Origin: Syntrophobacterales bacterium | Lineage (GTDB): Bacteria; Desulfobacterota; Syntrophobacteria; BM002 | DNA length: 5,915 nucleotides | Direction: 5' to 3' | Assembly (NCBI GenBank): GCA_030613915.1 | Contig: JAUWKY010000168.1 | Span: 1-5,915, forward strand | Shown: piece by piece, positions 1 to 5,003 of the stretch | Numbering within the stretch: the stretch's first letter is position 1 | Layout of the letters: each line of letters starts with the position of its first letter | Program-made: the position numbers and the translations under genes | The notes under the pieces: model-generated | Seen by the model: only the letters and a program-made list of their open reading frames with translations | Database searches by the model: none | What the model was told of the DNA's origin: nothing

Positions 1-440
1 GTGGCTGGAACAAGAATTTCATCGCCTCCTCGGCGCACTACATAGACGTCGTTACTCCCGGTCTCAATGATCTCCTCTAAAATCCCAAGTTTGGTGCCAT
101 CGGTGCTCACCACTTCTAGTCCTATGAGTTGATACCAGTAAAACTCATCAGAGTCCAGAGAAGGCAACCGCGATTCGGGAACACAGAGGTTAGCACCCAC
201 TAAACGATGCGCATCTTCCACCCTGCTAATCTCACGACTGAGCAGAAGAAATGATTTTTGATGGGGGCGGACCTCTGTGATGGTTAAAGAAATCTCGCTG
301 CCATCCGGTAGACAGGCGGTGACCTCTTCCTCGGCAACGAGAGTCGAAAGGGTTTCCCCGTAAGGGAGAACCTTCAGGTGCCCTTTCAAGCCGTGGGCTT
401 TGAGCACTTTGCCGATAGGGAGCGGTGGGTCGATGATCAT
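1..440 (-). CDS. rimM: RimM, 16S rRNA processing / 30S maturation factor (3' part outside window)
   Basis: RimM binds the 30S head, contacting S19, and helps late 16S rRNA maturation. The frame reads from an ATG at 440 to the left edge without a stop, giving 146 residues of a protein that is usually about 165-180. The N-terminal beta-barrel domain opens with IGKVLKAHGLKGHLKV (residues 9-24), the family's typical start. The C-terminal PRC-barrel begins near residue 98 with DEFYWYQLIGLEV and continues with GSNDVYVVRRGGDEILVPA (128-146). About 20-30 residues are missing at the end. The start lies only 5 nt after the khpA stop, so the two are probably translated from one message; the ribosome site (AAGAG) is weak. 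The gene is fourth in the ffh-rpsP-khpA-rimM order, and trmD is the expected next gene. Identification is from sequence motifs and context and is firm. Confidence 0.95.
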   Translation of the reverse strand, partial: MIIDPPLPIGKVLKAHGLKGHLKVLPYGETLSTLVAEEEVTACLPDGSEISLTITEVRPHQKSFLLLSREISRVEDAHRLVGANLCVPESRLPSLDSDEFYWYQLIGLEVVSTDGTKLGILEEIIETGSNDVYVVRRGGDEILVPA

Positions 441-445
441 GGCTC

Positions 446-679
446 TTATTCGATAATTTCAAGCACCGCCCGCTTGCGGATCTTGGTGGATGCAGCACTG
501 AGTATTGTTCTCATCGCCCGAGCAGTGCGCCCTTGTTTACCAATTACTTTGCCGAGATCCTCCTTGGCCACCCGCAATTCGATGACAGAGGTCTGTTCTC
601 CTTCTAACTCTGACACCTCAACTTGTTCTGGGTAATCCACCAGCGCTTTAGCAATCATCTCTATCAGTTCCTTCAACAT
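446..679 (-). CDS. khpA: KhpA (YlqC-type) single KH-domain RNA-binding protein
   Basis: A 77-residue protein consisting of one KH domain. In other bacteria KhpA forms a dimer, or a heterodimer with KhpB/Jag, and binds RNA; in Firmicutes it affects cell elongation and division. The RNA-binding GxxG loop is seen as IGKQGR at residues 46-51, followed by the [13 protein letters not shown] helix; the N-terminus [20 protein letters not shown] is characteristic. The ATG at 679 was chosen because GGAGG sits 5 nt upstream and the protein then has the family length. An in-frame ATG at 748 would add 23 residues of low-quality sequence encoded across a strong RNA hairpin, so it is rejected. It lies between rpsP and rimM, the usual place for this gene, which suggests a ribosome-linked role. 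Confidence 0.95.
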   Translation of the reverse strand: MLKELIEMIAKALVDYPEQVEVSELEGEQTSVIELRVAKEDLGKVIGKQGRTARAMRTILSAASTKIRKRAVLEIIE

Positions 680-692
680 GCCGACCTCCACT
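680..692 (-). promoter_or_regulatory. khpA ribosome binding site
   Basis: Read on the minus strand this is GGAGG followed by TCGGC and then ATG. It is a strong Shine-Dalgarno match at 5-nt spacing, and it settles the start of khpA at 679 rather than the in-frame ATG at 748. A short CTCC upstream (minus strand) could pair with it in a 4-bp stem, too weak to claim as a control element. Confidence 0.8.
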
Positions 693-722
693 AAGCCAAA
701 GGAGTAGGATGGGTGCTGTTCT

Positions 723-740
723 GGAAGTCCGAAGACTTCC
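723..740 (-). promoter_or_regulatory. cUUCGg-capped RNA hairpin between rpsP and khpA
   Basis: On the transcribed strand GGAAGTC, TTCG and GACTTCC make a perfect 7-bp stem closed by the C(UUCG)G tetraloop, one of the most stable RNA loops known. It lies 23 nt after the rpsP stop and 43 nt before the khpA start. No U-tract follows (the next bases are AGAACAGC), so it does not look like an intrinsic terminator. A 3'-end stabiliser for the ffh-rpsP message or a processing boundary that uncouples S16 from KhpA expression is more likely. The structure is directly visible; its role is inference. Confidence 0.7.
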
Positions 741-763
741 CCCTGCAAACGGAGACCTCGGCC

Positions 764-1018
764 TTAGGCTGATCCAGCGAGCAACCCTTTCTGTTTGATC
801 AAGCTCCGCACCGTGTCACTTGGTTGGGCACCTCGGTCGAGCCAAACCCGAAGCCGCTCTGGATCAATTTGCACCTCAGCTGGATCAGTTAAAGGGTTAT
901 ACGTCCCAAGAATTTCGAGGAACTTACCGTCTCTCGGCGCTTCAGAATCCGCAACTACAATTCGGTAAAATGGTTTTTTTTTGGTTCCTTTGCGGGTCAG
1001 TCTAATTCGTGCAGCCAT
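764..1018 (-). CDS. rpsP: 30S ribosomal protein S16
   Basis: S16 binds the 5' and central domains of 16S rRNA early in small-subunit assembly. The 84-residue length is normal (about 80-90). The signature is complete: start [25 protein letters not shown], then [17 protein letters not shown] (residues 27-43) and the [20 protein letters not shown] tail (61-80). The ribosome site AAAGGAG is about 12 nt upstream of the ATG, with a second purine-rich AAGAGA closer in. The gene follows ffh by 73 nt and is surely in the same operon. A run of nine A on the coding strand encodes the Thr-Lys-Lys-Lys stretch (residues 12-15). Confidence 0.98.
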   Translation of the reverse strand: MAARIRLTRKGTKKKPFYRIVVADSEAPRDGKFLEILGTYNPLTDPAEVQIDPERLRVWLDRGAQPSDTVRSLIKQKGLLAGSA

Positions 1019-1091
1019 ATTCTCTTCTTACTCCTTTACAGCGAAGCTGGGCGATAGCGTTGATGTGCCGCCTACTTCTTCCCGAGCCTTA

Positions 1092-2435
1092 TCAAAAGGG
1101 TAGAGGAATACCTCCTCGTGGTAGACGGATACCGCCTTTACCACCCTTAGTCAACTTGTGCAACATTTTTCTCATCTGAGCATAATTTTTTATAAGTTTA
1201 TTCACTTCCTGCACCGAAGTCCCGCTGCCCTTGGCAATACGTTTGCGGCGACTGGCATTGATGATCATATGATTGCGTCTCTCTTGGAGAGTCATGGAAT
1301 TAATAATGGCCTCGATGCGTATCAGTTCACGATCATCGGGTTGGAGGTGGCGCAGTTGCTTCATTTTTCCCATACCAGGCAACATCCCCAGGATTTGTTC
1401 CAGAGAGCCCATCTTCTTAATCTGCTGGAGCTGGTCATGAAAATCCTCCAGGGTAAAGGAGTCCTTGGCGAGTTTTTCCTGGAGTTTCTCTGCTTGCTCG
1501 GCATCGAAGGCTTTCTCAGCTTTTTCTATGAGAGACAGTACATCCCCCATTCCCAGAATGCGAGAGGCCATGCGCTCCGGGTGAAAGGCTTCCAAAGCAT
1601 CAAGTTTTTCTCCGATGCCGCAAAACTTTATGGGTTTTCCGGTTACGGTGCGCATGGAAAGAGCAGCGCCGCCGCGGGCGTCACCGTCCATCTTGCTGAG
1701 AATGATTCCAGTGAGTTCCAGTGTTTGGTTGAAAGCTTCGGCCACCTGAACCGCATCCTGGCCGGTCATGGCATCAGCCACCAGGAGTATCTCACGAGGG
1801 TTTAGCTTCGATTTGAGCTGCTCCAACTCACTCATCAGTTCGGTATCAATATGAAGACGGCCGGCAGTGTCCACAATGAGGATGTCGCAGCCCTGCTGTC
1901 CCGCATAACCGAGAGCCGAGACGGCAATCTCCACCGGGTCCATCTCAGTGGTAGCAGGAGACACCGGCACCCCGAGCTGTTTTCCTAGAGTTTGGAGTTG
2001 ATCGATGGCCGCCGGGCGATACACGTCAGCCGGTACCAGACAGGGCTTACGGTTAAGCTCCTTGAGATAGAGGGCGAGTTTGCCTGCCGTAGTCGTCTTT
2101 CCCGAGCCCTGAAGACCTACCAACATGAACACGAAAGGGGTGCGACCGGTGAGTTCCAGGGGCGCAGCCTCACCACCCATGAGCTCTGCCAGGGCCTCGT
2201 GAACAATCTTAACCACCTGCTGGCCCGGAGTAAGGCTTTGCCTAACCTCTTCGCCAGCGGCCTGTTCGGCAAGGTCGGTGACAAATTGTCTTGCCACCTT
2301 GTAGTTCACGTCAGCTTCCAGCAGGGCAAGTCTAACTTCCCGAAGCGCCTCCTTGAGGTGTTTTTCAGAAAGCTTTCCTTGACCCTTTAATCGTTTAAAA
2401 GTACGATCAAATTTCTCAGTCAGATTTTCGAACAT
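1092..2435 (-). CDS. ffh: Ffh, signal recognition particle GTPase (SRP54)
   Basis: Ffh binds 4.5S/6S RNA and hydrophobic signal sequences of nascent chains, and docks with FtsY to deliver membrane proteins co-translationally. At 447 residues it is full length. The N domain (1-95) includes EALREVRLALLEADVNYKVA. The G domain shows the P-loop GLQGSGKTTT (107-116), DVYRPAA (137-143), DTAGR (189-193), SKMD (247-250, with Ser for the commoner Thr) and GIGEK (273-277). The Met-rich M domain (about 300-430) carries the finger-loop region ILGMLPGMGKM and the RNA-binding SRRKRIAKGSGTS (395-407). His389 replaces the proline usual after the ERRN motif, a mild oddity. The tail ends in a short Gly/Pro-rich stretch, as is common. 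It is the first gene of the minus-strand operon; its ribosome site is weak (AGAGG about 11 nt from the ATG). Confidence 0.98.
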   Translation of the reverse strand: MFENLTEKFDRTFKRLKGQGKLSEKHLKEALREVRLALLEADVNYKVARQFVTDLAEQAAGEEVRQSLTPGQQVVKIVHEALAELMGGEAAPLELTGRTPFVFMLVGLQGSGKTTTAGKLALYLKELNRKPCLVPADVYRPAAIDQLQTLGKQLGVPVSPATTEMDPVEIAVSALGYAGQQGCDILIVDTAGRLHIDTELMSELEQLKSKLNPREILLVADAMTGQDAVQVAEAFNQTLELTGIILSKMDGDARGGAALSMRTVTGKPIKFCGIGEKLDALEAFHPERMASRILGMGDVLSLIEKAEKAFDAEQAEKLQEKLAKDSFTLEDFHDQLQQIKKMGSLEQILGMLPGMGKMKQLRHLQPDDRELIRIEAIINSMTLQERRNHMIINASRRKRIAKGSGTSVQEVNKLIKNYAQMRKMLHKLTKGGKGGIRLPRGGIPLPF

Positions 2436-2472
2436 AATCCCAACAGCCTCTGATAATTCAATAAACTCGTAA

Positions 2473-2664
2473 ACATTTGATTGTAGAAGCAGTTCCTTAC
2501 CATGTCAAGGAAAACCTCCCCAGGAGCTGTCCCGCTTTTTCTATCTCTTCAGCATAGATCTACTCGAAGGTCCCATTTACGGACCCTTTGCCTCCTGCAA
2601 GTTTGTCAAAAACAAGGGAGAAATTGTTACCGTTCGGTTCCCCAAGAAAAATCTGGACTTTTAG
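2473..2664 (+). pseudogene. Possible remnant or start-less small ORF
   Basis: After a TAA at 2470-2472 the frame stays open for 63 codons to a TAG at 2662-2664. Its second half reads FSIDLLEGPIYGPFASC, then KFVKNKGEIVTVRFPKKN and LDF. The alternating hydrophobic and charged pattern resembles a beta-rich protein end more than random translation. There is no in-frame ATG, GTG or TTG. An ATG at 2502 lies in another frame, and a single shift near the T-run at 2536-2540 would join it to this frame. I do not recognise a family. It could be a decayed gene, a gene with a sequencing indel or rare start, or chance. Confidence is low. Confidence 0.2.
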
Positions 2665-2682
2665 ACGGATTTACCCTATGTT
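2654..2682 (+). promoter_or_regulatory. Candidate sigma70-type promoter for the atp operon
   Basis: TGGACT (2654-2659) and TATGTT (2677-2682) match the consensus hexamers at four of six positions each, with the ideal 17-bp spacer. Transcription would begin near 2689 and leave a leader of about 60 nt before the atpZ ATG at 2752. It overlaps the end of the start-less frame at 2473-2664. Matches this weak occur by chance, so it is only the best candidate seen in the gap. Confidence 0.25.
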
Positions 2683-2751
2683 GGGTTGGCTATCGTAAGT
2701 GAAACTTTTTACAACCTTCGAGAATGCTCAAATAGGCACCCTTGGCAACCC

Positions 2752-2994
2752 ATGCTGGGTAAAGAGACCCGCAAGATTTTTGAGCAACTCACCATGGTTT
2801 CGCAATTAGGCTTGACCATGGCCGGCTCCATCGGCCTTGGTTTTGCCATCGGCTATTATCTTGACAAGTGGGTGGGAACCAGGGGCATTTTTCTAACACT
2901 CTTTATCCTTCTCGGCATCGGCGGCGGTGGTTACACTGTCTATCGGCAGATCAGGGAATTAGGGGACTCTGAATCTGAAGAAGAAAAGCCGTGA
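2752..2994 (+). CDS. atpZ: AtpZ, small two-helix ATP synthase accessory protein
   Basis: An 80-residue membrane protein of the AtpZ family (putative F1Fo accessory, proposed with AtpI to take part in Mg2+/Ca2+ transport; role inferred from alkaliphilic Bacillus). Two membrane helices lie at about residues 17-36 and 45-64. The first ends in the family's GYYLDKW motif (34-40), and the second is glycine-rich (GIGGGG). The tail is acidic and charged (GDSESEEEKP). The ATG at 2752 was chosen because the protein then begins with the usual short charged stretch MLGKETRK. An in-frame TTG at 2686 would add 22 unremarkable residues and sits at the probable transcription start. No strong ribosome site is visible. 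It opens the atp operon and is followed 15 nt later by atpI. Confidence 0.85.
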   Translation: MLGKETRKIFEQLTMVSQLGLTMAGSIGLGFAIGYYLDKWVGTRGIFLTLFILLGIGGGGYTVYRQIRELGDSESEEEKP

Positions 2995-3009
2995 GATCTC
3001 AGCCCTTAC

Positions 3010-3417
3010 ATGTCTTTCAGTTCATTGGCCATGAGCGATTACGCGACACTAAAGAAGACTCTGATTAAGAAAGCTTTGTTGTTATCCTTGGCCGCTGCCT
3101 GTATTTTCCTGGCCTTAAATCTCAAATCAGCAGCCAAAGGTATTGCGCTGGGCAGCATTGTCAGCGTGGTGGATTTCAAGCTGATGGCGCTGCGCTTGGA
3201 GCGACGGTTTACCCGGCAGAAGAGGGCCAGAGACTATTTCGGCCTTGTTGGTCGATTTTTCTTGCTTAGCATTCCACTGATTATCGCTATCAAGCTCCCT
3301 TCCATCAACTTCGCTGCCACGGTGGTGGGCATCTTTGCGGTGAAAGCTGCAATCTACTACCATTTTCTGATAAGTAATCGTCACCTATCAGCTAAGACAG
3401 AGGAAAAGCCAATCTAG
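3010..3417 (+). CDS. atpI: AtpI, ATP synthase subunit I family protein
   Basis: A 135-residue protein with four predicted membrane helices, at about 17-37, 43-60, 76-96 and 99-120, separated by a basic cytoplasmic loop (RLERRFTRQKRARD, residues 62-75). This is the layout of the AtpI family, whose members help c-ring assembly in some bacteria and are dispensable in others. Assignment rests on topology, size and position directly upstream of subunit a; the primary sequence of this family is poorly conserved. The start is uncertain: ATG 3010 gives the longest form, ATG 3031 (MSDYATLKK) is equally plausible, and neither has a good ribosome site. The gap to atpB is 25 nt. Confidence 0.8.
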   Translation: MSFSSLAMSDYATLKKTLIKKALLLSLAAACIFLALNLKSAAKGIALGSIVSVVDFKLMALRLERRFTRQKRARDYFGLVGRFFLLSIPLIIAIKLPSINFAATVVGIFAVKAAIYYHFLISNRHLSAKTEEKPI

Positions 3418-3442
3418 AACCACTTATCACTGAAGAGCCGCT

Positions 3443-4117
3443 ATGGAGAATATCGGGAAAGTTAGTCATTGGGTTTTCCACCTTGGCGATACCCGGCTAG
3501 TGGTAAATAGCACTACACTCGTGATGACCTGGGTGGTCATAGGGTTGGTCTTGGCGTTCGCCTTGATCGCCACTCGCGACCGAGCTATGGTCCCGGGCCC
3601 ATGGCAGCAATTGGCAGAGTTTCTGGTGCAGACGTTCCGAGAGCTGGTGAGCGAAGCCCTGGGAGAGGCCTATGAAGAGCGCTACTTCCCGCTAATATGT
3701 GCTCTATTTATCTTCTTGCTTTTCTGTAATTGGGTTGGCGTCTTTCCTGGTATGGAGGAGCCCACCAAGGACATAAATACCACCTTGGGCCTTGGTATTA
3801 TGGGTTTTTTTATCGCCCACGGGACCGCCATCAAAGCAAAGGGATTGAAACAGTATCTAAAGGAATATTTCGAGCCGATGTTTTTTCTTATGCCCCTAAA
3901 CGTTGTGGGCGAAGTGGCCAAGGTTATTTCTATTTCCTTTCGTTTGTTTGGCAACGTTCTGGGCGGCAGCATCATTATCATAGTGGTTACCCACCTGGTT
4001 TACGGTTTGTTACTGCCACCTTTCTTATACGGCTTTTTCGCTTTGTTTGTGGGCACAGTGCAGGCCTTTGTCTTCACGATGCTCACCCTGGTCTATATTT
4101 CAGTGCAAATTAGGTGA
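3443..4117 (+). CDS. atpB: F-type ATP synthase subunit a
   Basis: Subunit a forms the two ion half-channels beside the c-ring and supplies the arginine that releases the ion from each passing c site. The 224-residue chain is full length with five to six membrane helices. The essential arginine is R167 within SISFRLFGNVLGG (163-175), equivalent to E. coli aR210, preceded by PLNVVGEVAKV (151-161). Q207 in VQAFVFTMLTLVYIS (206-220) corresponds to aQ252 of E. coli. The N-terminal part has the cytoplasmic turn PGPWQQLAEFLVQTFRELV, and FCNWVGVFPG (94-103) is also typical. The tail is short, ending in VQIR. atpE starts 33 nt after the end of this gene. Confidence 0.97.
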   Translation: MENIGKVSHWVFHLGDTRLVVNSTTLVMTWVVIGLVLAFALIATRDRAMVPGPWQQLAEFLVQTFRELVSEALGEAYEERYFPLICALFIFLLFCNWVGVFPGMEEPTKDINTTLGLGIMGFFIAHGTAIKAKGLKQYLKEYFEPMFFLMPLNVVGEVAKVISISFRLFGNVLGGSIIIIVVTHLVYGLLLPPFLYGFFALFVGTVQAFVFTMLTLVYISVQIR

Positions 4118-4134
4118 TGAAAGCAACATACTAA

Positions 4135-4149
4135 AAGGAGGATTCGATT
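4135..4149 (+). promoter_or_regulatory. Very strong atpE ribosome binding site
   Basis: AAGGAGG at 4135-4141, with an 8-nt A/T-rich spacer before the ATG, is a near-perfect Shine-Dalgarno sequence and the strongest in the window. It fits the need for many c subunits per ATP synthase. The fused c gene has a weaker AGGAGA at 4411-4416, which suggests that the single-hairpin form is made in excess. Confidence 0.85.
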
Positions 4150-4404
4150 ATGGCAGTGGAAATTGCGGGAGCAGACATAGTCAGGGCAGCGGCAATGCTG
4201 GGAGCCGGGATTGCCATGGGCATTGGTGCCTTCGGCCCTGGATTGGGCGAGGGAATCGCTGCTGCTAAAGCGGGCGAAGCTATCGGCAGGAACCCAAGAG
4301 AGGCTGGTTTGTTGACCAGAACCATGCTGGTGGGTCAGGCGGTCGCAGAATCCACAGGGATCTATTCTCTGGTCGTGGCTCTGCTGCTGATCTTTGTGGT
4401 GTAA
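4150..4404 (+). CDS. atpE: F-type ATP synthase subunit c, single hairpin (two-carboxylate, Na+-type motif)
   Basis: The rotor subunit: an 84-residue two-helix hairpin with a polar loop (GRNP, 46-49) that touches the central stalk. Helix 1 has the glycine-rich [18 protein letters not shown] (18-35) and helix 2 has [20 protein letters not shown] (59-78). The ion-carrying residue is E67. S68, T69 and Y72 match the Na+ ligands of the Ilyobacter tartaricus c-ring (S66, T67, Y70). At the place of that protein's Q32 there is E34, giving two carboxylates exactly 33 residues apart, the pattern described for the Na+-driven Fusobacterium nucleatum c-ring. Na+ coupling is inferred, not shown. The next gene starts 17 nt after the stop and encodes a second, fused c subunit. 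Confidence 0.97.
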   Translation: MAVEIAGADIVRAAAMLGAGIAMGIGAFGPGLGEGIAAAKAGEAIGRNPREAGLLTRTMLVGQAVAESTGIYSLVVALLLIFVV

Positions 4405-4421
4405 GAGACTAGGAGATCTGC

Positions 4422-4904
4422 ATGGAGGTCACTGATTGGGTCAAGGTCGCGGCATTCGTCGGGGCCGGACTTTCCATGGGGTTAGGAGCGTTCGGTCCGG
4501 GCCTGGGCGAGGGCTATGCAGCCAGCAAAGCCAGTGAAGGTATGGGGCGGCAGCCGGGTGCGTCCAATGATTTGCTGCGTACCATGCTGGTTGGCCAGGC
4601 CGTTGCCGAGTCCACCGGAATATACGCGCTGGTGGTGGCCCTGCTCCTGCTCTTTCAGGATTTCAGCGCAACGAGTTTTATTGATATTCCGGCATTTCTT
4701 GCTGCGGGGCTGTGCATGGGGCTGGGGGCAATGGGCCCGGGAATAGGCGAGGGGATTGTGGCTGGCGCCGCCTGCGAATCCATCGCCCGCAACCCGGAGA
4801 GCTCACCCGTGGTCATTCGTACCATGCTGGTTGGCCAGGCCGTTGCCGAGAGTACAGGAATCTACTCTCTTGTTGTGGCCCTGTTGATGATCTTCGTGGT
4901 CTGA
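4422..4904 (+). CDS. atpE: Fused double-hairpin F-type subunit c (four helices, both ion sites kept)
   Basis: This 160-residue protein is two complete c subunits joined in frame. Hairpin A (1-79) has E30 in [13 protein letters not shown], loop GRQP (42-45) and E63, S64, T65, Y68 in [11 protein letters not shown]. Hairpin B (about 85-160) has E110 in [11 protein letters not shown], loop ARNP (122-125) and E143, S144, T145, Y148. The two units are offset by exactly 80 residues and linked by [10 protein letters not shown], which by c topology would lie on the outer side. Known four-helix rotor subunits (V-type proteolipids, Acetobacterium woodii c1) keep only one ion carboxylate per four helices; here both sites look intact. 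It presumably joins the single-hairpin c in one ring. The frame is open throughout, with its own AGGAGA ribosome site, so this is not an assembly artefact of two separate genes with a lost stop on its face. Confidence 0.93.
   Translation: MEVTDWVKVAAFVGAGLSMGLGAFGPGLGEGYAASKASEGMGRQPGASNDLLRTMLVGQAVAESTGIYALVVALLLLFQDFSATSFIDIPAFLAAGLCMGLGAMGPGIGEGIVAGAACESIARNPESSPVVIRTMLVGQAVAESTGIYSLVVALLMIFVV
4578..4610 (+). repeat. 33-nt exact repeat, copy 1 (hairpin A, ion-site helix)
   Basis: Identical to 4818-4850, 240 nt downstream (80 codons). It encodes [11 protein letters not shown], up to and including the ion-binding glutamate. Flanking codons differ even where the protein is the same (Ser-Thr-Gly is TCC ACC GGA here and AGT ACA GGA in copy 2). 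The corresponding stretch of the single-hairpin atpE uses different codons. This suggests recent duplication or local gene conversion between the two halves of the fused gene. Confidence 0.9.
4818..4850 (+). repeat. 33-nt exact repeat, copy 2 (hairpin B, ion-site helix)
   Basis: Second copy of the segment at 4578-4610. It ends at the codon for E143. The match begins and stops abruptly: the base before it is T versus G, and the codons after it diverge at once. Confidence 0.9.
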
Positions 4905-4915
4905 TGGTTCAGAAG

Positions 4916-4957
4916 GATACTGGATTCTAGCTCCTAGATGCTGGTTACTAGATACTG
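4916..4957 (+). repeat. Degenerate heptanucleotide tandem repeat (GATNCTR)
   Basis: Six consecutive 7-bp units: GATACTG, GATTCTA, GCTCCTA, GATGCTG, GTTACTA, GATACTG. The array then decays through GATGGAT and GAATCCA. It begins 11 nt after the stop of the fused c gene. The 7-bp period rules out a coding constraint, and neighbouring atp gaps have nothing like it. Such short degenerate arrays can grow by slippage and seed hairpins; a binding-site array is also possible. Function unknown. Confidence 0.75.
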
Positions 4958-4973
4958 GATGGATGAATCCAGT
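4919..4973 (+). promoter_or_regulatory. Two mutually exclusive hairpins after the fused atpE
   Basis: GAATCCAGT at 4965-4973 can pair perfectly (9 bp) with ACTGGATTC at 4919-4927, enclosing most of the heptad array. Alternatively ATCCAGT (4967-4973) pairs with ACTGGAT at 4954-4960 (7 bp, 6-nt loop GGATGA). Only TTTG follows, so neither is a convincing intrinsic terminator. They could cap the 3' end of a processed a-c message or slow readthrough into the stator genes. Base pairing is seen directly; the effect is inference. Confidence 0.55.
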
Positions 4974-4988
4974 TTGTAACTGCATCTA

Positions 4989-5003
4989 GCGCCCGAAGGG
5001 TGC
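4989..5003 (+). promoter_or_regulatory. GAA-loop hairpin just upstream of the atpF' ribosome site
   Basis: GCGCCC and GGGTGC form a 6-bp stem (one G-U pair) around a GAA triloop. Outside it, CTGCA (4980-4984) and TGCAG (5001-5005) offer an alternative 5-bp pairing that competes for TGC at 5001-5003. The hairpin ends 20 nt before the atpF' ATG, close to but not covering the Shine-Dalgarno at 5014-5020. Confidence 0.5.

Larger units (their letters stand above)
2436..2751. other. Divergent intergenic region between ffh and the atp operon
   Basis: These 316 bases separate the two divergent operons and must contain both promoters. No tRNA-like cloverleaf, riboswitch motif or intrinsic terminator was recognised by eye. 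Three items stand out: a weak sigma70-like match toward the atp genes (2654-2682), a 63-codon frame lacking ATG, GTG or TTG (2473-2664, plus) that reads like protein in its second half, and a small inverted repeat covering the atpZ start codon (2748-2760). The part nearest ffh (2440-2485) is A/T-rich, as expected for a promoter, but no convincing -35/-10 pair was found on the minus strand. Confidence 0.7.

Noticed and set aside
680..748. Longer khpA start at the ATG at 748
   Set aside because: The 23 extra residues have no family counterpart and cross the cUUCGg hairpin, while the ATG at 679 has a strong ribosome site at good spacing.
1039..1049. Small hairpin CAGC-GAA-GCTG between ffh and rpsP
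   Set aside because: Only a 4-bp stem with no U-tract or companion structure; too weak to call.
1158..1805. A 215-codon open frame on the plus strand opposite ffh
   Set aside because: It lies wholly antisense to the well-supported ffh gene and has no recognisable domain or credible ribosome site; it is a shadow of ffh codon usage.
2686..2751. TTG start extending atpZ by 22 residues
   Set aside because: There is no ribosome site, the added residues are not typical of the family, and the TTG sits at or before the likely transcription start.
2992..3001. Perfect 10-bp palindrome TGAGATCTCA at the atpZ stop
   Set aside because: Short, includes the stop codon, has no loop for an RNA hairpin and no second copy nearby; chance is the simplest explanation.
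4131..4325. Minus-strand 64-codon frame opposite atpE
   Set aside because: Low-complexity Ala/Pro-rich translation that mirrors the Gly/Ala-rich c subunit; no independent support.
4422..4904. Fused c gene as a V-type (NtpK/AtpK) proteolipid from another ATPase
   Set aside because: Both halves have F-type sequence (GPGxGEG, RNP or RQP loop, ESTGIY), are most like the neighbouring atpE, and sit inside an F-type operon.
4954..4976. Intrinsic terminator after the fused atpE
   Set aside because: The 7-bp stem is real but is followed by only three T residues, and the stator genes downstream need readthrough; kept as a hairpin only.
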